From assembly GCA_002367255.1 (NCBI GenBank), contig DFBD01000131.1, forward strand, positions 1 through 7,476: DNA of 7,476 bases. The letters are read 5' to 3'. The position numbers and the translations under genes were made by a program. The number at the start of each line of letters is the position of its first letter. Position 1 is the first letter of the stretch. The notes below the pieces were generated by a model, which searched no databases, was not told where the DNA came from, and saw only the letters and a list, made by a program, of their open reading frames with translations. This document shows positions 1 to 6,564 of this stretch, piece after piece. The stretch comes from Rhodobacterales bacterium UBA3089. Lineage in GTDB: Bacteria > Pseudomonadota > Alphaproteobacteria > Rhodobacterales > Rhodobacteraceae.

Positions 1-162
1 GGCCCAGCGTTTGGCGTAGGTTTCAACCGTTAACATACGATAATCGGCGGTGGCGCGCTCAACGTTGGTGAACACACGTTTCAGAAAACGATCCCCGAAT
101 CGGTCAATCGTGCCTTGAATGCGATCGATATTCGCTAGATCAGAACCAATGCCGATTATCAC
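1..162 (-). CDS. acpS: Holo-[acyl-carrier-protein] synthase, 5' part only (cut by left window edge)
   Basis: AcpS transfers 4'-phosphopantetheine from coenzyme A to a serine of apo-acyl carrier protein, activating it for fatty acid synthesis in the cytoplasm. The 54 visible residues begin [15 protein letters not shown], the standard AcpS N-terminus; Asp8 matches the conserved metal-binding aspartate of the family. They continue through an F-L-K-R-V-F-T segment to YAKRWA, where the family normally goes on with the conserved K-E-A helix. The remainder, roughly 80 residues, lies beyond position 1. The start is a GTG at 162-160; it overlaps the TGA of pdxJ in a GTGA junction (4-base overlap), which suggests translational coupling. 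No in-frame ATG lies close enough to keep the conserved GIGSDL motif. The pdxJ-acpS pairing is common in proteobacteria. The family call is secure; the 3' end is not visible. Confidence 0.93.
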   Translation of the reverse strand, partial: MIIGIGSDLANIDRIQGTIDRFGDRFLKRVFTNVERATADYRMLTVETYAKRWA

Positions 163-947
163 GCGACACCTAGACCGAACGTCTCGTTTCGGGACTCGTC
201 CATTAACGCCCGCATGCGGCGGATAGCGGAATCCAGCCCCGAGAATATCGCCTCGCCGATGATGAAATGGCCGATGTTCAGCTCCATCACTTCGGGGAAG
301 GCAGCGATGGGTTTGACGGAATTATAGGTAATCCCATGCCCCGCATGGACCTCAAGCCCAAGGCTGTGGGCATAGGCCGACATCTCGCGCAGGCGCTCAA
401 GTTCGGGGTCACTTTTATCGTGACGACCTTCTTCAAGCGCATCGCAATACGGGCCTACATGCAGCTCGATGATCTCGGCACCGATACGTGCCGCCGCCTC
501 GATCTGCTTTTGATCGGCGGCGATGAAGATTGACACACGGCAACCCGCTTCGCGCAATGGTGCGATAAAATGGGCAAGATGGTTTTCGTCGCGGGCGACC
601 TCTAGACCACCCTCGGTCGTGCGTTCTTCGCGCTTTTCGGGCACGATGCAAACGGCGTGGGGCTTGTGGCGCAGCGCAATCGCTTGCATTTCGGGCGTTG
701 CGGCCATCTCGAAATTTAGCGGGATGATAAGGTGTTCCATCAGCGCATCAATGTCACTGTCTGTAATATGGCGGCGATCCTCGCGGAGGTGGGCGGTGAT
801 ACCATCAGCCCCTGCAACCTCGGCCATTTTGGCGGCGCGTAAAGGGTCGGGATAGGCCCCGCCACGTGCATTACGCACAGTTGCAACATGGTCAATGTTA
901 ATGCCCAAACGCAGGCGGCCAAGGGGTTGGATAAGGGTATTTGCCAT
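159..947 (-). CDS. pdxJ: Pyridoxine 5'-phosphate synthase PdxJ
   Basis: PdxJ condenses 1-deoxy-D-xylulose 5-phosphate with 3-amino-2-oxopropyl phosphate to form pyridoxine 5'-phosphate, the ring-closing step of the DXP-dependent vitamin B6 pathway. The 262-residue TIM-barrel protein shows the family motifs in order: [17 protein letters not shown] (15-30), HLREDRRHI (53-61), NFEMA (78-82), [13 protein letters not shown] (102-114), HAGHGITY (201-208) and [13 protein letters not shown] (222-234). By alignment with the E. coli enzyme, His53, Glu80 and His204 correspond to its catalytic His45, Glu72 and His193. The frame is open further upstream to 1058, but that stretch lies over the 3' end of the preceding gene. 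I chose the ATG at 947-945, which gives the usual length and has AAGG at 960-957, nine bases upstream. It follows the DUF2062 gene by 46 bases and overlaps acpS by 4. Confidence 0.96.
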   Translation of the reverse strand: MANTLIQPLGRLRLGINIDHVATVRNARGGAYPDPLRAAKMAEVAGADGITAHLREDRRHITDSDIDALMEHLIIPLNFEMAATPEMQAIALRHKPHAVCIVPEKREERTTEGGLEVARDENHLAHFIAPLREAGCRVSIFIAADQKQIEAAARIGAEIIELHVGPYCDALEEGRHDKSDPELERLREMSAYAHSLGLEVHAGHGITYNSVKPIAAFPEVMELNIGHFIIGEAIFSGLDSAIRRMRALMDESRNETFGLGVA

Positions 948-993
948 AGGAATCGACCTTATAGTTACGGGTATAGGTTTAACGATACTGCGC

Positions 994-1638
994 TTATTCG
1001 CCCGAGTCAGCCAAAGAATCGCGTTCCTTGCGACGTTTTTCACGCCTTTCGGCCACAATCACACATCGCCGCATCTGATAGGCGGCAATCACGGGGTTAA
1101 GCAGGAAGTAGGTGATCGCACCCAAAACAACGCCGATAATCGTGCCGCCAACCAGATAGGGCAGGAACAGGTTGGACATGAAATCCGCCAGTCCTGTCGG
1201 TCTTTCCGCCAAGCCAAACCAGCTTTGGATCAACTGCCATGCGTCGGTGGTGGCTTGCCAAAATGCCGAATGCAGGCCTTGGAAGTCGTCATCCTTGGTG
1301 TTCATCCCCAAAACCGTGCGCCCGAGGTTCAGTGAAACCGTGGCTATAAACGGGTACGTAACGGGGTTGCCGAATGCAGTTGTGATGAAGGACGCCACCA
1401 GATTAGCCCGCAGAATGTAAACAATAATCAACGCCATCGCCATGTGGACACCAAGGATGGGCGAGAAACAAACGAAAACACCAATCGCGGCCCCAAGGGC
1501 AATTTTATGCGAGGTGTCCGGCAGGCGTTTCACGCGGTGGCTAACGTATTGAATGCTGCGCTTCCAACCCTTTTTCGGGAAAAAGAGGGCACCCAAACGC
1601 TGGTTCAGCGATTGTTTATCCCGTCTTTTGAAAACCAT
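994..1638 (-). CDS. DUF2062 domain membrane protein
   Basis: This is a 214-residue inner-membrane protein of the DUF2062 family, whose biochemical function is unknown. A basic cytoplasmic-looking N-terminus (about 1-45, rich in Lys/Arg) precedes hydrophobic segments at about 46-76, 79-108 and 156-186. The family's glycine/proline signatures are present: [13 protein letters not shown] (53-65) and FGNPVTYPF (89-97). The C-terminus (189-206) is strongly basic. There is no signal peptide. The start at 1638-1636 has a GGGA-type ribosome binding site about eight bases upstream. The gene sits 68 bases after the Rsh gene and 46 before pdxJ, so it probably belongs to the rpoZ-rsh-pdxJ-acpS transcription unit. 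A role in envelope or lipid homeostasis would be a guess from context only. The family call is confident; the function is not known. Confidence 0.88.
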   Translation of the reverse strand: MVFKRRDKQSLNQRLGALFFPKKGWKRSIQYVSHRVKRLPDTSHKIALGAAIGVFVCFSPILGVHMAMALIIVYILRANLVASFITTAFGNPVTYPFIATVSLNLGRTVLGMNTKDDDFQGLHSAFWQATTDAWQLIQSWFGLAERPTGLADFMSNLFLPYLVGGTIIGVVLGAITYFLLNPVIAAYQMRRCVIVAERREKRRKERDSLADSGE

Positions 1639-1706
1639 TATTACGTATCCCTTTACGCGTTACACATAGATGTATGAGCCAATAACCAGCCGAACGCCAG
1701 CGCGAT

Positions 1707-3830
1707 TCACTTGTTGGCCGCCGGATTTCTGTGCCGAACAACCGAGGCGATGTCGTCATCCGCCTCGATTGCTGTGCGAATGTGCATAAGGTGTTTGATA
1801 TCGCGTACCTGCAAATCAATCAGGATGCGGTAGAAATCGGGTTTGCGTTCGGTGAAATGGATGTCGGCGATGTTGGCGTTATGCTCGCCGATCAATGTGC
1901 AAATACGGCCCAGAACGCCTGCGTCATTTGCCATGATAATCTCGATAGAAGAGGAATGGTCCGCGTTAAACATTCCCTCCGTCCAGCGCAGATCAATCCA
2001 GCTGTCCGGATCGTTTTCGTATTCTACTAACGCATCGCAATCGATCGCGTGGACAACAACACCGCGACCGCGCACCATAATTCCGACAATCCGCTCGCCG
2101 GGCAGGGGCAGGCAACATTTTCCCGGTATGTGGCTTTGCCCGGCTTTAAGCCCAACCACGGCGGTGGTCGGTTTTTTGCCTTTGACTTCGCCTTTTTTCA
2201 ACAGCTCGGGATACAGCGCCATGGCCAGATCGCTTCCGGTAATCTGCGTGGTGCCTATCTGCGCCAGCAGTTCATCCCTAGAGGCCAGCCCCATATTTTT
2301 CGCCGCTGTCGCGAGGGCCTTGTCAGTGGCCTTCTTGCCAATCTTGCCCAATGCCACCCGCGCAATTTCTGTACCAAGGCGAATATGCGCGGCCTTATGT
2401 TCTTCGCGGATTGACCGGCGGATCGCTGACTTGGCGCGCCCGGTAACGACCATATCTTCCCAGCTGGGTTGTGGGCGTTGGCTGTCAGCGCGGATAATCT
2501 CGACGGATTGGCCATTACGAAGGCGCGTCCACAGCGGTACACGTTTGCCATCAATTTTTGCGCCAACACAACTGTCGCCGATGCGGGTGTGGATAGCATA
2601 GGCAAAATCAATCGGCGTGGCCCCGCGCGGCAAGTTGATAACAGCGCCTTTGGGGCTGAAGCAGAACACCTGATCCTGAAACATTTCCAGCTTCACGTGT
2701 TCTAGATACTCGTTCGGGTTTTCGGCGTTCTCGAACCCGTCTATCAGCCCGCGAAGCCAGTGAAAGGGATCCACGGTAAACGGGTTTTCGAAACGTTCAC
2801 CATTGCGATAGGACCAGTGGGCCGCCACACCGGACTCCGCAACAATATGCATCTCGCGGGTGCGGATTTGGACCTCTACACGCTTGGCATCACGACCCGA
2901 AACAGTTGTCTGTATCGAACGATACCCGTTGGTTTTGGGTTGGCTGATGTAATCCTTGAACCGCCCGGGAATGGCCCTCCAACGCTGATGCACTGCGCCC
3001 AATGCCGTATACGCGTCACCCTCGTCTTTCGTGATGATGCGGAAACCGTAGATATCCGATAGACGATGGAAGCCGTGGCCGGTTTCTTCCATCTTGCGCC
3101 AGATAGAGTAGGGGCGCTTTTCACGGCCCGTTACTTGCGCTTCCACCCCGCACTTGGCCAGTGCTGTTTTGATGTCTTCAATAATGACGGGGATCAGATC
3201 GCCGGTTTCTGCCCGCAAGGTTATAAACCGCCGCATGATGGAATTGCGCGCCTCGGGGTTTAGAACCGCAAAACACAGATCTTCGAGTTCTTCGCGGATG
3301 TATTGCATCCCCACACGACCAGCCAGGGGCGCATAAATCTCCATCGTCTCGTGGGCTTTTTTGCGCTGTTTTTCCGGGCGCATGTGCTTGATCGTCCGCA
3401 TGTTGTGCAAACGGTCAGCCAGCTTTACCAGCAATACCCGCACATCCTTGGACATCGCCAACAGAAGTTTACGGAAATTTTCGGCCTGTGCGGTTTCAAC
3501 CGACGACAACTCCAGATTGGTCAGCTTGGTAACCCCGTCCACCAATAGCGCGATTTCCTCGCCAAACCGGTCAGAGACATCCTGATAGCTGGCACCGGTA
3601 TCCTCGATCGTGTCGTGCAACAGTGCGGTAATGATCGTGGCGTCGTCCAGCTTGACTTCGGTCAGCAACGCGGCGACTTCGATGGGGTGGCTGAAATAGG
3701 GTTCGCCCGATGAACGGAACTGGCCCTCGTGCGCCTCCAGCCCAAAAGCATAGGCGGCGCGGATCAATCCGGCGTCGGTATTCGGGTTATAGGCGCGTAC
3801 GAGACCAATCAGGTCTTCGACATCAATCAT
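1707..3830 (-). CDS. rsh: Bifunctional (p)ppGpp synthetase/hydrolase (Rsh, RelA/SpoT family)
   Basis: The enzyme makes the alarmone (p)ppGpp from ATP and GDP/GTP and also degrades it, controlling the stringent response. All domains of a long RSH are visible in 707 residues. The HD hydrolase (about 20-175) has His48, His72-Asp73, Glu76-Asp77 and Asp139/Asn143 in place of the metal and substrate ligands. The synthetase (about 230-345) contains SDIYGFRII (Asp259) and EVQIRT (Glu319). The R-x-K-D motif at 290-293 (RFKD) is the bifunctional type, unlike the E-x-D-D of RelA-only enzymes. TGS domain lies at about 386-447, a zinc-finger-like segment with His567, Cys572-Cys573, His594 and Cys598, and a C-terminal ACT domain at about 628-703. 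GGAG at 3842-3839, eight bases before the ATG, supports the start. Alphaproteobacteria usually have one such long RSH. It lies 39 bases after rpoZ and probably shares its transcript. Its stop is followed by 68 bases without an obvious terminator. Both activities are predicted intact. Confidence 0.96.
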   Translation of the reverse strand: MIDVEDLIGLVRAYNPNTDAGLIRAAYAFGLEAHEGQFRSSGEPYFSHPIEVAALLTEVKLDDATIITALLHDTIEDTGASYQDVSDRFGEEIALLVDGVTKLTNLELSSVETAQAENFRKLLLAMSKDVRVLLVKLADRLHNMRTIKHMRPEKQRKKAHETMEIYAPLAGRVGMQYIREELEDLCFAVLNPEARNSIMRRFITLRAETGDLIPVIIEDIKTALAKCGVEAQVTGREKRPYSIWRKMEETGHGFHRLSDIYGFRIITKDEGDAYTALGAVHQRWRAIPGRFKDYISQPKTNGYRSIQTTVSGRDAKRVEVQIRTREMHIVAESGVAAHWSYRNGERFENPFTVDPFHWLRGLIDGFENAENPNEYLEHVKLEMFQDQVFCFSPKGAVINLPRGATPIDFAYAIHTRIGDSCVGAKIDGKRVPLWTRLRNGQSVEIIRADSQRPQPSWEDMVVTGRAKSAIRRSIREEHKAAHIRLGTEIARVALGKIGKKATDKALATAAKNMGLASRDELLAQIGTTQITGSDLAMALYPELLKKGEVKGKKPTTAVVGLKAGQSHIPGKCCLPLPGERIVGIMVRGRGVVVHAIDCDALVEYENDPDSWIDLRWTEGMFNADHSSSIEIIMANDAGVLGRICTLIGEHNANIADIHFTERKPDFYRILIDLQVRDIKHLMHIRTAIEADDDIASVVRHRNPAANK

Positions 3831-3845
3831 TAGGCAGGCTCCATT

Positions 3846-3860
3846 CGGGGAAGTTCCCCG
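3846..3860 (-). repeat. Near-perfect palindrome in the rpoZ-rsh gap
   Basis: The 15 bases read CGGGGAA-G-TTCCCCG on the plus strand, two 7-base arms around one central base. In mRNA this could form a 5-bp GC-rich hairpin with a 5-base loop. It lies between the rpoZ stop (3870) and the rsh ribosome binding site (3842-3839). No run of U follows on the transcribed strand, so it is not a normal Rho-independent terminator. It could be a processing or stability element, a protein site, or chance. Confidence 0.45.
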
Positions 3861-3869
3861 CAGAACACC

Positions 3870-4223
3870 TTATTTGGCTTCTTGGGCTTCCATCAAGGCA
3901 CGAAGCAGGTTTTCCTCGGACATATCGTCCTCGGCTGCGTCGCCTTCTTCAGTACCCATAAGAAGGGTCATCTGGTCTTCTTCGGCCTCGTCCACTTCGA
4001 TTTGTGTCTGATGGCTTTCAATGGCGCTTTCGCGCAGATGTTCGGCTGTCAGTGTTTCATCAGCGATTTCGCGAAGGGCAATAACCGGGTTCTTGTCGTT
4101 ATCACGATCAACTGTCACCTCGGCACCCAGCGAAAGTTCGCGCGCACGATGTGCAGCAAGCATTACAAGTTCAAAGCGGTTAGGTACTTTGTCGATGCAG
4201 TCTTCAACGGTTACACGTGCCAT
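3870..4223 (-). CDS. rpoZ: DNA-directed RNA polymerase omega subunit
   Basis: Omega assists assembly of RNA polymerase by binding the beta' subunit, and in E. coli its N-terminus forms part of ppGpp binding site 1. The 117-residue protein begins [20 protein letters not shown], the family signature, followed by the conserved helix AAHRARELS (23-31) and [11 protein letters not shown] (44-54). The residues beyond about 75 form an acidic extension rich in Glu and Asp (77-104). This makes it longer than the roughly 90-residue enterobacterial protein, which fits alphaproteobacterial omegas. GGAG on the minus strand at 4235-4232 places a good ribosome binding site eight bases before the ATG. A TATAAT box lies 54 bases upstream. 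The gene is 88 bases after folK and 39 before rsh, an arrangement similar in logic to E. coli rpoZ-spoT. Confidence 0.95.
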   Translation of the reverse strand: MARVTVEDCIDKVPNRFELVMLAAHRARELSLGAEVTVDRDNDKNPVIALREIADETLTAEHLRESAIESHQTQIEVDEAEEDQMTLLMGTEEGDAAEDDMSEENLLRALMEAQEAK

Positions 4224-4277
4224 GCGTCAAGCTCCATAAGATCGGGGGCGTATTGGAAGAACGAACATCTAAGCCCC

Positions 4278-4283
4278 ATTATA
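4278..4283 (-). promoter_or_regulatory. Candidate -10 box for rpoZ (rsh operon)
   Basis: A consensus TATAAT reads on the minus strand at 4283-4278 inside the 88-base gap between folK and rpoZ. Transcription would begin near 4271, giving a leader of about 47 bases before the rpoZ ATG, with its ribosome binding site included. The hexamer 17 bases upstream is CCCATT, a poor -35 match, so the assignment rests on the -10 and the position. Read-through from folK is an alternative source of transcription. Confidence 0.4.
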
Positions 4284-4311
4284 AGGAATAGCAAGGCCGG
4301 AATGGGCGTAA

Positions 4312-4908
4312 TTACGTTGAAATTTCCGATATTTCAGCCAAATCTTCCGCTGGAAGGGCTGCCAGCATTTCCGAAACCGTGATTCCCGTGACCGGATGCA
4401 CCCAGTTTGGCGCGATGTCATTCAGTGGCACCAACACGAAAGAACGGTCCTGAAGGCGCGGATGCGGCAAAACCAGTTGGTCCGGTGTTTTCGTCTGCTG
4501 GCTGGGTAAATCGAGGGATTTCCACTCTTCAAAAGTTTCCAGATCAGGCCATATAACGTCATCGTATGCGATCAAATCCAGATCACATAACCGCGGCTCC
4601 CAACGGTTTTCGCGGGTGCGCCCCATCTCGGCCTCGATGCGGTGCAGGGCCGCAAGAACTTCTGTCGGCGTCAGGTCTGTTTCCACCACAACCGCACCAT
4701 TAACAAAATCCGGCCCTGAATTGGCCGGGAAAGCAGGAGTGGTAAACCATTTACTGATTCGCCTAATCTGTAACGATTCCAACAAAAACAACTCTAGGGA
4801 CTTTTTTAGGGTTTGTAGCGCCGTTCCGGTGGCGGAAGGCAGGTTTGCACCCATCGCGATGTGGCAATAATGCCTGCTTTTTTTACTTTTTGGGTCTTGC
4901 ATGGTCAA
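4312..4908 (-). CDS. folK: 2-amino-4-hydroxy-6-hydroxymethyldihydropteridine pyrophosphokinase
   Basis: FolK (HPPK) transfers pyrophosphate from ATP to 6-hydroxymethyl-7,8-dihydropterin, giving the substrate of dihydropteroate synthase in folate synthesis. Family motifs in the 198 residues are HIAMGANL (16-23, variant of ALGSNL), FTTPAF...PDFVNGAV (55-73), EMGRTRENRWEPRLCDLDLIAYD (94-116) and LPHPRLQDRSFVLVPLNDIAP (147-167). Asp109 and Asp111 match the two magnesium-binding aspartates of E. coli HPPK. It is a stand-alone kinase, with no fused FolB or FolP domain. The start is uncertain: TTG at 4908-4906 has AGGT seven bases upstream, while ATG at 4902-4900, two codons later, has the better codon but a 13-base spacing. 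The gene is divergent from the NYN gene and lies upstream of rpoZ in the same direction. The region around its start is AT-rich compared with the rest. Confidence 0.94.
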   Translation of the reverse strand: MTMQDPKSKKSRHYCHIAMGANLPSATGTALQTLKKSLELFLLESLQIRRISKWFTTPAFPANSGPDFVNGAVVVETDLTPTEVLAALHRIEAEMGRTRENRWEPRLCDLDLIAYDDVIWPDLETFEEWKSLDLPSQQTKTPDQLVLPHPRLQDRSFVLVPLNDIAPNWVHPVTGITVSEMLAALPAEDLAEISEIST

Positions 4909-4922
4909 TAATACTACCTATC

Positions 4923-4931
4923 ATTATATCA
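4923..4931 (-). promoter_or_regulatory. Candidate extended -10 promoter for folK
   Basis: On the minus strand 4931-4923 reads TGATATAAT, a TGn extension plus a consensus -10 hexamer. No convincing -35 lies upstream, which an extended -10 can tolerate. Initiation would be near 4916, only about 8 to 14 bases before the two candidate folK starts. Such a transcript would have almost no leader and would lose most of the AGGT ribosome binding site. Either folK is nearly leaderless or the true promoter is further upstream, for example the TATACT at 4962-4957. Confidence 0.35.
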
Positions 4932-4958
4932 CGATGTGCTGCTGGACTGATTACATAG

Positions 4959-4964
4959 TATAGT
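4959..4964 (+). promoter_or_regulatory. Candidate -10 box for the NYN-domain gene
   Basis: TATAGT on the plus strand lies 34 bases before the NYN gene start, so transcription would start near 4971. The -35 region is weak (GTGCTG at 17-base spacing). On the other strand the overlapping bases 4962-4957 read TATACT, a possible second -10 for folK, so the two directions may compete. The perfect palindrome GGATATCC (4969-4976) overlaps the expected start site and is followed by six T (4980-4985). Confidence 0.3.
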
Positions 4965-4998
4965 CAGGGGATATCCAGCTTTTTTCTTGGAGATGTGA

Positions 4999-5562
4999 AT
5001 GTTTTACCGTGATGAGCGCTTAGCTCTGTTTATTGATGGTTCTAATCTATATGCTGCCGCCAAAGCATTAGGTTTTGACATTGATTATAAACTGTTACGT
5101 ACCGAGTTTATGCGCCGCGGCAAGTTGCTGCGCGCAATGTATTACACAGCCCTTCTCGAAAACGAGGAGTATTCGCCGATTCGGCCTCTTGTCGATTGGT
5201 TGAACTATAACGGCTATACGATGATTACCAAGCCCGCAAAAGAATTTACGGATTCTATGGGGCGACGGAAAATCAAAGGTAACATGGATATCGAACTGGC
5301 TGTGGATGCATTAGAACTTGCACCCCACCTCGATCATGTTGTGATTTTCTCCGGTGACGGAGATTTCCGCCCGCTGGTCGAATCGCTGCAACGCAAAGGG
5401 GTTCGGGTGTCTGTGGTTTCCACAATCCGCTCGCAACCACCAATGATTGCGGACGAACTTCGCCGTCAATGCGATAACTTTATCGAGCTGGACGAGCTGC
5501 GCGACGTAATCGGTCGCCCTCCACGCCCGGATGATCAACAGTTCAATAACGACGAAGACTAG
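4999..5562 (+). CDS. NYN domain protein (LabA/DUF88-type), putative RNase
   Basis: This 187-residue soluble protein belongs to the PIN-like NYN/LabA (DUF88) family, whose members are predicted or shown to be metal-dependent RNases. The acidic residues of the fold are present: Asp13 in LFIDGSNLY (10-18), Asp97 in KGNMDIELAVDAL (93-105), and Asp120 and Asp122 in FSGDGDFRPLV (117-127). The segment VSVVSTIRSQPPMIADELRRQCD (137-159) completes the Rossmann-like core. The last 15 residues are a polar, acidic tail (PPRPDDQQFNNDED). A ribosome binding site (GGAG at 4989-4992, six bases before ATG) supports the start. The gene is divergent from folK and 60 bases upstream of ispH, in the same direction. 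The first 100 bases or so are more AT-rich than the rest. The family is clear; the RNA target and physiological role are not known from the sequence. Confidence 0.9.
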   Translation: MFYRDERLALFIDGSNLYAAAKALGFDIDYKLLRTEFMRRGKLLRAMYYTALLENEEYSPIRPLVDWLNYNGYTMITKPAKEFTDSMGRRKIKGNMDIELAVDALELAPHLDHVVIFSGDGDFRPLVESLQRKGVRVSVVSTIRSQPPMIADELRRQCDNFIELDELRDVIGRPPRPDDQQFNNDED

Positions 5563-5580
5563 GACTGTAATTCAAACCTT

Positions 5581-5618
5581 TGCTCCGCTATTAAGTTCAG
5601 GAACGAATTAGCGGAGCA
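5581..5618 (+). promoter_or_regulatory. Inverted repeat / hairpin covering the ispH ribosome binding site
   Basis: TGCTCCGCTA (5581-5590) is perfectly complementary to TAGCGGAGCA (5609-5618), a 10-bp stem with 18 bases between the arms. GTT (5595-5597) can also pair with AAC (5602-5604) to form a small inner stem. The 3' arm holds GGAG (5613-5616), the ispH Shine-Dalgarno sequence, six bases before its ATG. In RNA the hairpin would hide the ribosome binding site. No T-run follows the stem, so a classical intrinsic terminator for the NYN gene is unlikely; a DNA operator is an alternative. Confidence 0.6.
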
Positions 5619-5622
5619 TTTC

Positions 5623-6564
5623 ATGCCCAAACCTCTGACATTATATCTGGCTGCACCGCGCGGGTTTTGCGCGGGCGTTGACCGTGCCATCAAGATCGTC
5701 GAAATGGCGATCGAAAAATGGGGCGCGCCTGTCTATGTCCGCCATGAAATCGTCCACAACAAGTTTGTCGTCGATGGTCTGCGCGCCAAAGGGGCCATCT
5801 TTGTCGAAGAACTTGAAGCTTGCCCCACCGACCGCCCGGTGATTTTTTCTGCCCACGGTGTACCTAAATCCGTACCGGCCGAGGCCGAGAAACGGCAAAT
5901 GATTTACGTCGATGCAACATGCCCACTGGTATCGAAGGTTCATATCGAGGCCGAGCGGCATTCGGGCAACGGTTTACAAATGGTGATGATCGGCCATGCA
6001 GGGCACCCAGAAACCGTCGGCACCATGGGGCAACTGCCTGAAGGCGAAGTGTTGCTGGTCGAAACCGAAGCTGACGTGGCAAAACTGACCCCCCGTGATC
6101 CTGAAAATCTGGCGTTCATCACCCAAACAACCCTGTCTGTGGATGATACCGTGGGGATTGTGGCAGCTTTGAATGCACGATTCCCCAAAATTGTTGGCCC
6201 GCATAAAGAAGACATCTGCTACGCGACCACCAACCGCCAAGAGGCGGTAAAAGCTATCGCGGCGTATACCGACGCTTTGCTGGTAATCGGTGCGCCCAAT
6301 TCATCCAACTCGCGCCGATTGGTCGAGGTTGGGAAAAAGGCCGGATGCCGGTATTCACAACTTGTGCAGCGTGCCAAATATATCGACTGGGATTCGTTGG
6401 AAGAGTTCGATTCTATCGGAATTTCCGCCGGTGCCTCCGCCCCTGAACAATTGATCGACGAGGTCGTAGATGCTTTCAAGGCTCGTTTCGATGTAACTGT
6501 GGAGGTCATCGAGACCGCACAGGAAAACGTCGAATTCAAAGTCCCGCGGGTGTTGCGAACATGA
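5623..6564 (+). CDS. ispH: 4-hydroxy-3-methylbut-2-enyl diphosphate reductase IspH
   Basis: IspH (LytB) is the [4Fe-4S] enzyme that reduces HMBPP to isopentenyl and dimethylallyl diphosphate, the final step of the MEP isoprenoid pathway. The 313-residue protein has the normal length. The three cluster cysteines are Cys16 ([10 protein letters not shown]), Cys100 (DATCPLV) and Cys199 ([10 protein letters not shown]). By alignment with E. coli IspH, active-site residues are His45, His78 (SAHGV), His128 and Glu130 (GHAGHPE), with the substrate-binding NSSNS at 226-230. The predicted ribosome binding site GGAG at 5613-5616 lies in the arm of a stem-loop, so translation may be regulated. Its TGA overlaps the ATG of the following methyltransferase gene (ATGA). 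It could be transcribed with the NYN gene 60 bases upstream or from a promoter in that gap; I see no strong one. Confidence 0.97.
   Translation: MPKPLTLYLAAPRGFCAGVDRAIKIVEMAIEKWGAPVYVRHEIVHNKFVVDGLRAKGAIFVEELEACPTDRPVIFSAHGVPKSVPAEAEKRQMIYVDATCPLVSKVHIEAERHSGNGLQMVMIGHAGHPETVGTMGQLPEGEVLLVETEADVAKLTPRDPENLAFITQTTLSVDDTVGIVAALNARFPKIVGPHKEDICYATTNRQEAVKAIAAYTDALLVIGAPNSSNSRRLVEVGKKAGCRYSQLVQRAKYIDWDSLEEFDSIGISAGASAPEQLIDEVVDAFKARFDVTVEVIETAQENVEFKVPRVLRT

Noticed and set aside
948..1058. Longer pdxJ start giving 37 extra N-terminal residues
   Set aside because: The extension would overlap the DUF2062 3' end and has no PdxJ homology; the ATG at 947 has a proper ribosome binding site and gives the normal length.
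1639..1706. Possible terminator or small RNA in the rsh-DUF2062 gap
   Set aside because: Only a 4-bp dyad and no T-run were found; the gap reads as an ordinary intra-operon spacer.
1843..2601. 252-codon open frame on the plus strand, antisense to rsh
   Set aside because: It lies wholly within the well-conserved Rsh coding sequence, and its translation shows no recognisable domain and a composition typical of an antisense shadow.
3882..4382. 166-codon open frame on the plus strand across rpoZ and the folK 3' end
   Set aside because: It runs antisense to two clearly coding genes with good ribosome binding sites; no family motif is visible.
5581..5610. Possible CtrA (TTAA-N7-TTAA) or alphaproteobacterial LexA (GTTC-N7-GTTC) site in the ispH leader
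   Set aside because: TTAA at 5591 and GTTC at 5595 are not followed by the second half-site at the required distance.
5581..5622. Reading the ispH upstream repeat as a Rho-independent terminator of the NYN gene
   Set aside because: The stem is followed by ATTTC and then the ispH ATG, not a T-run, and the arm carries the ispH ribosome binding site, so a leader hairpin is the better reading.
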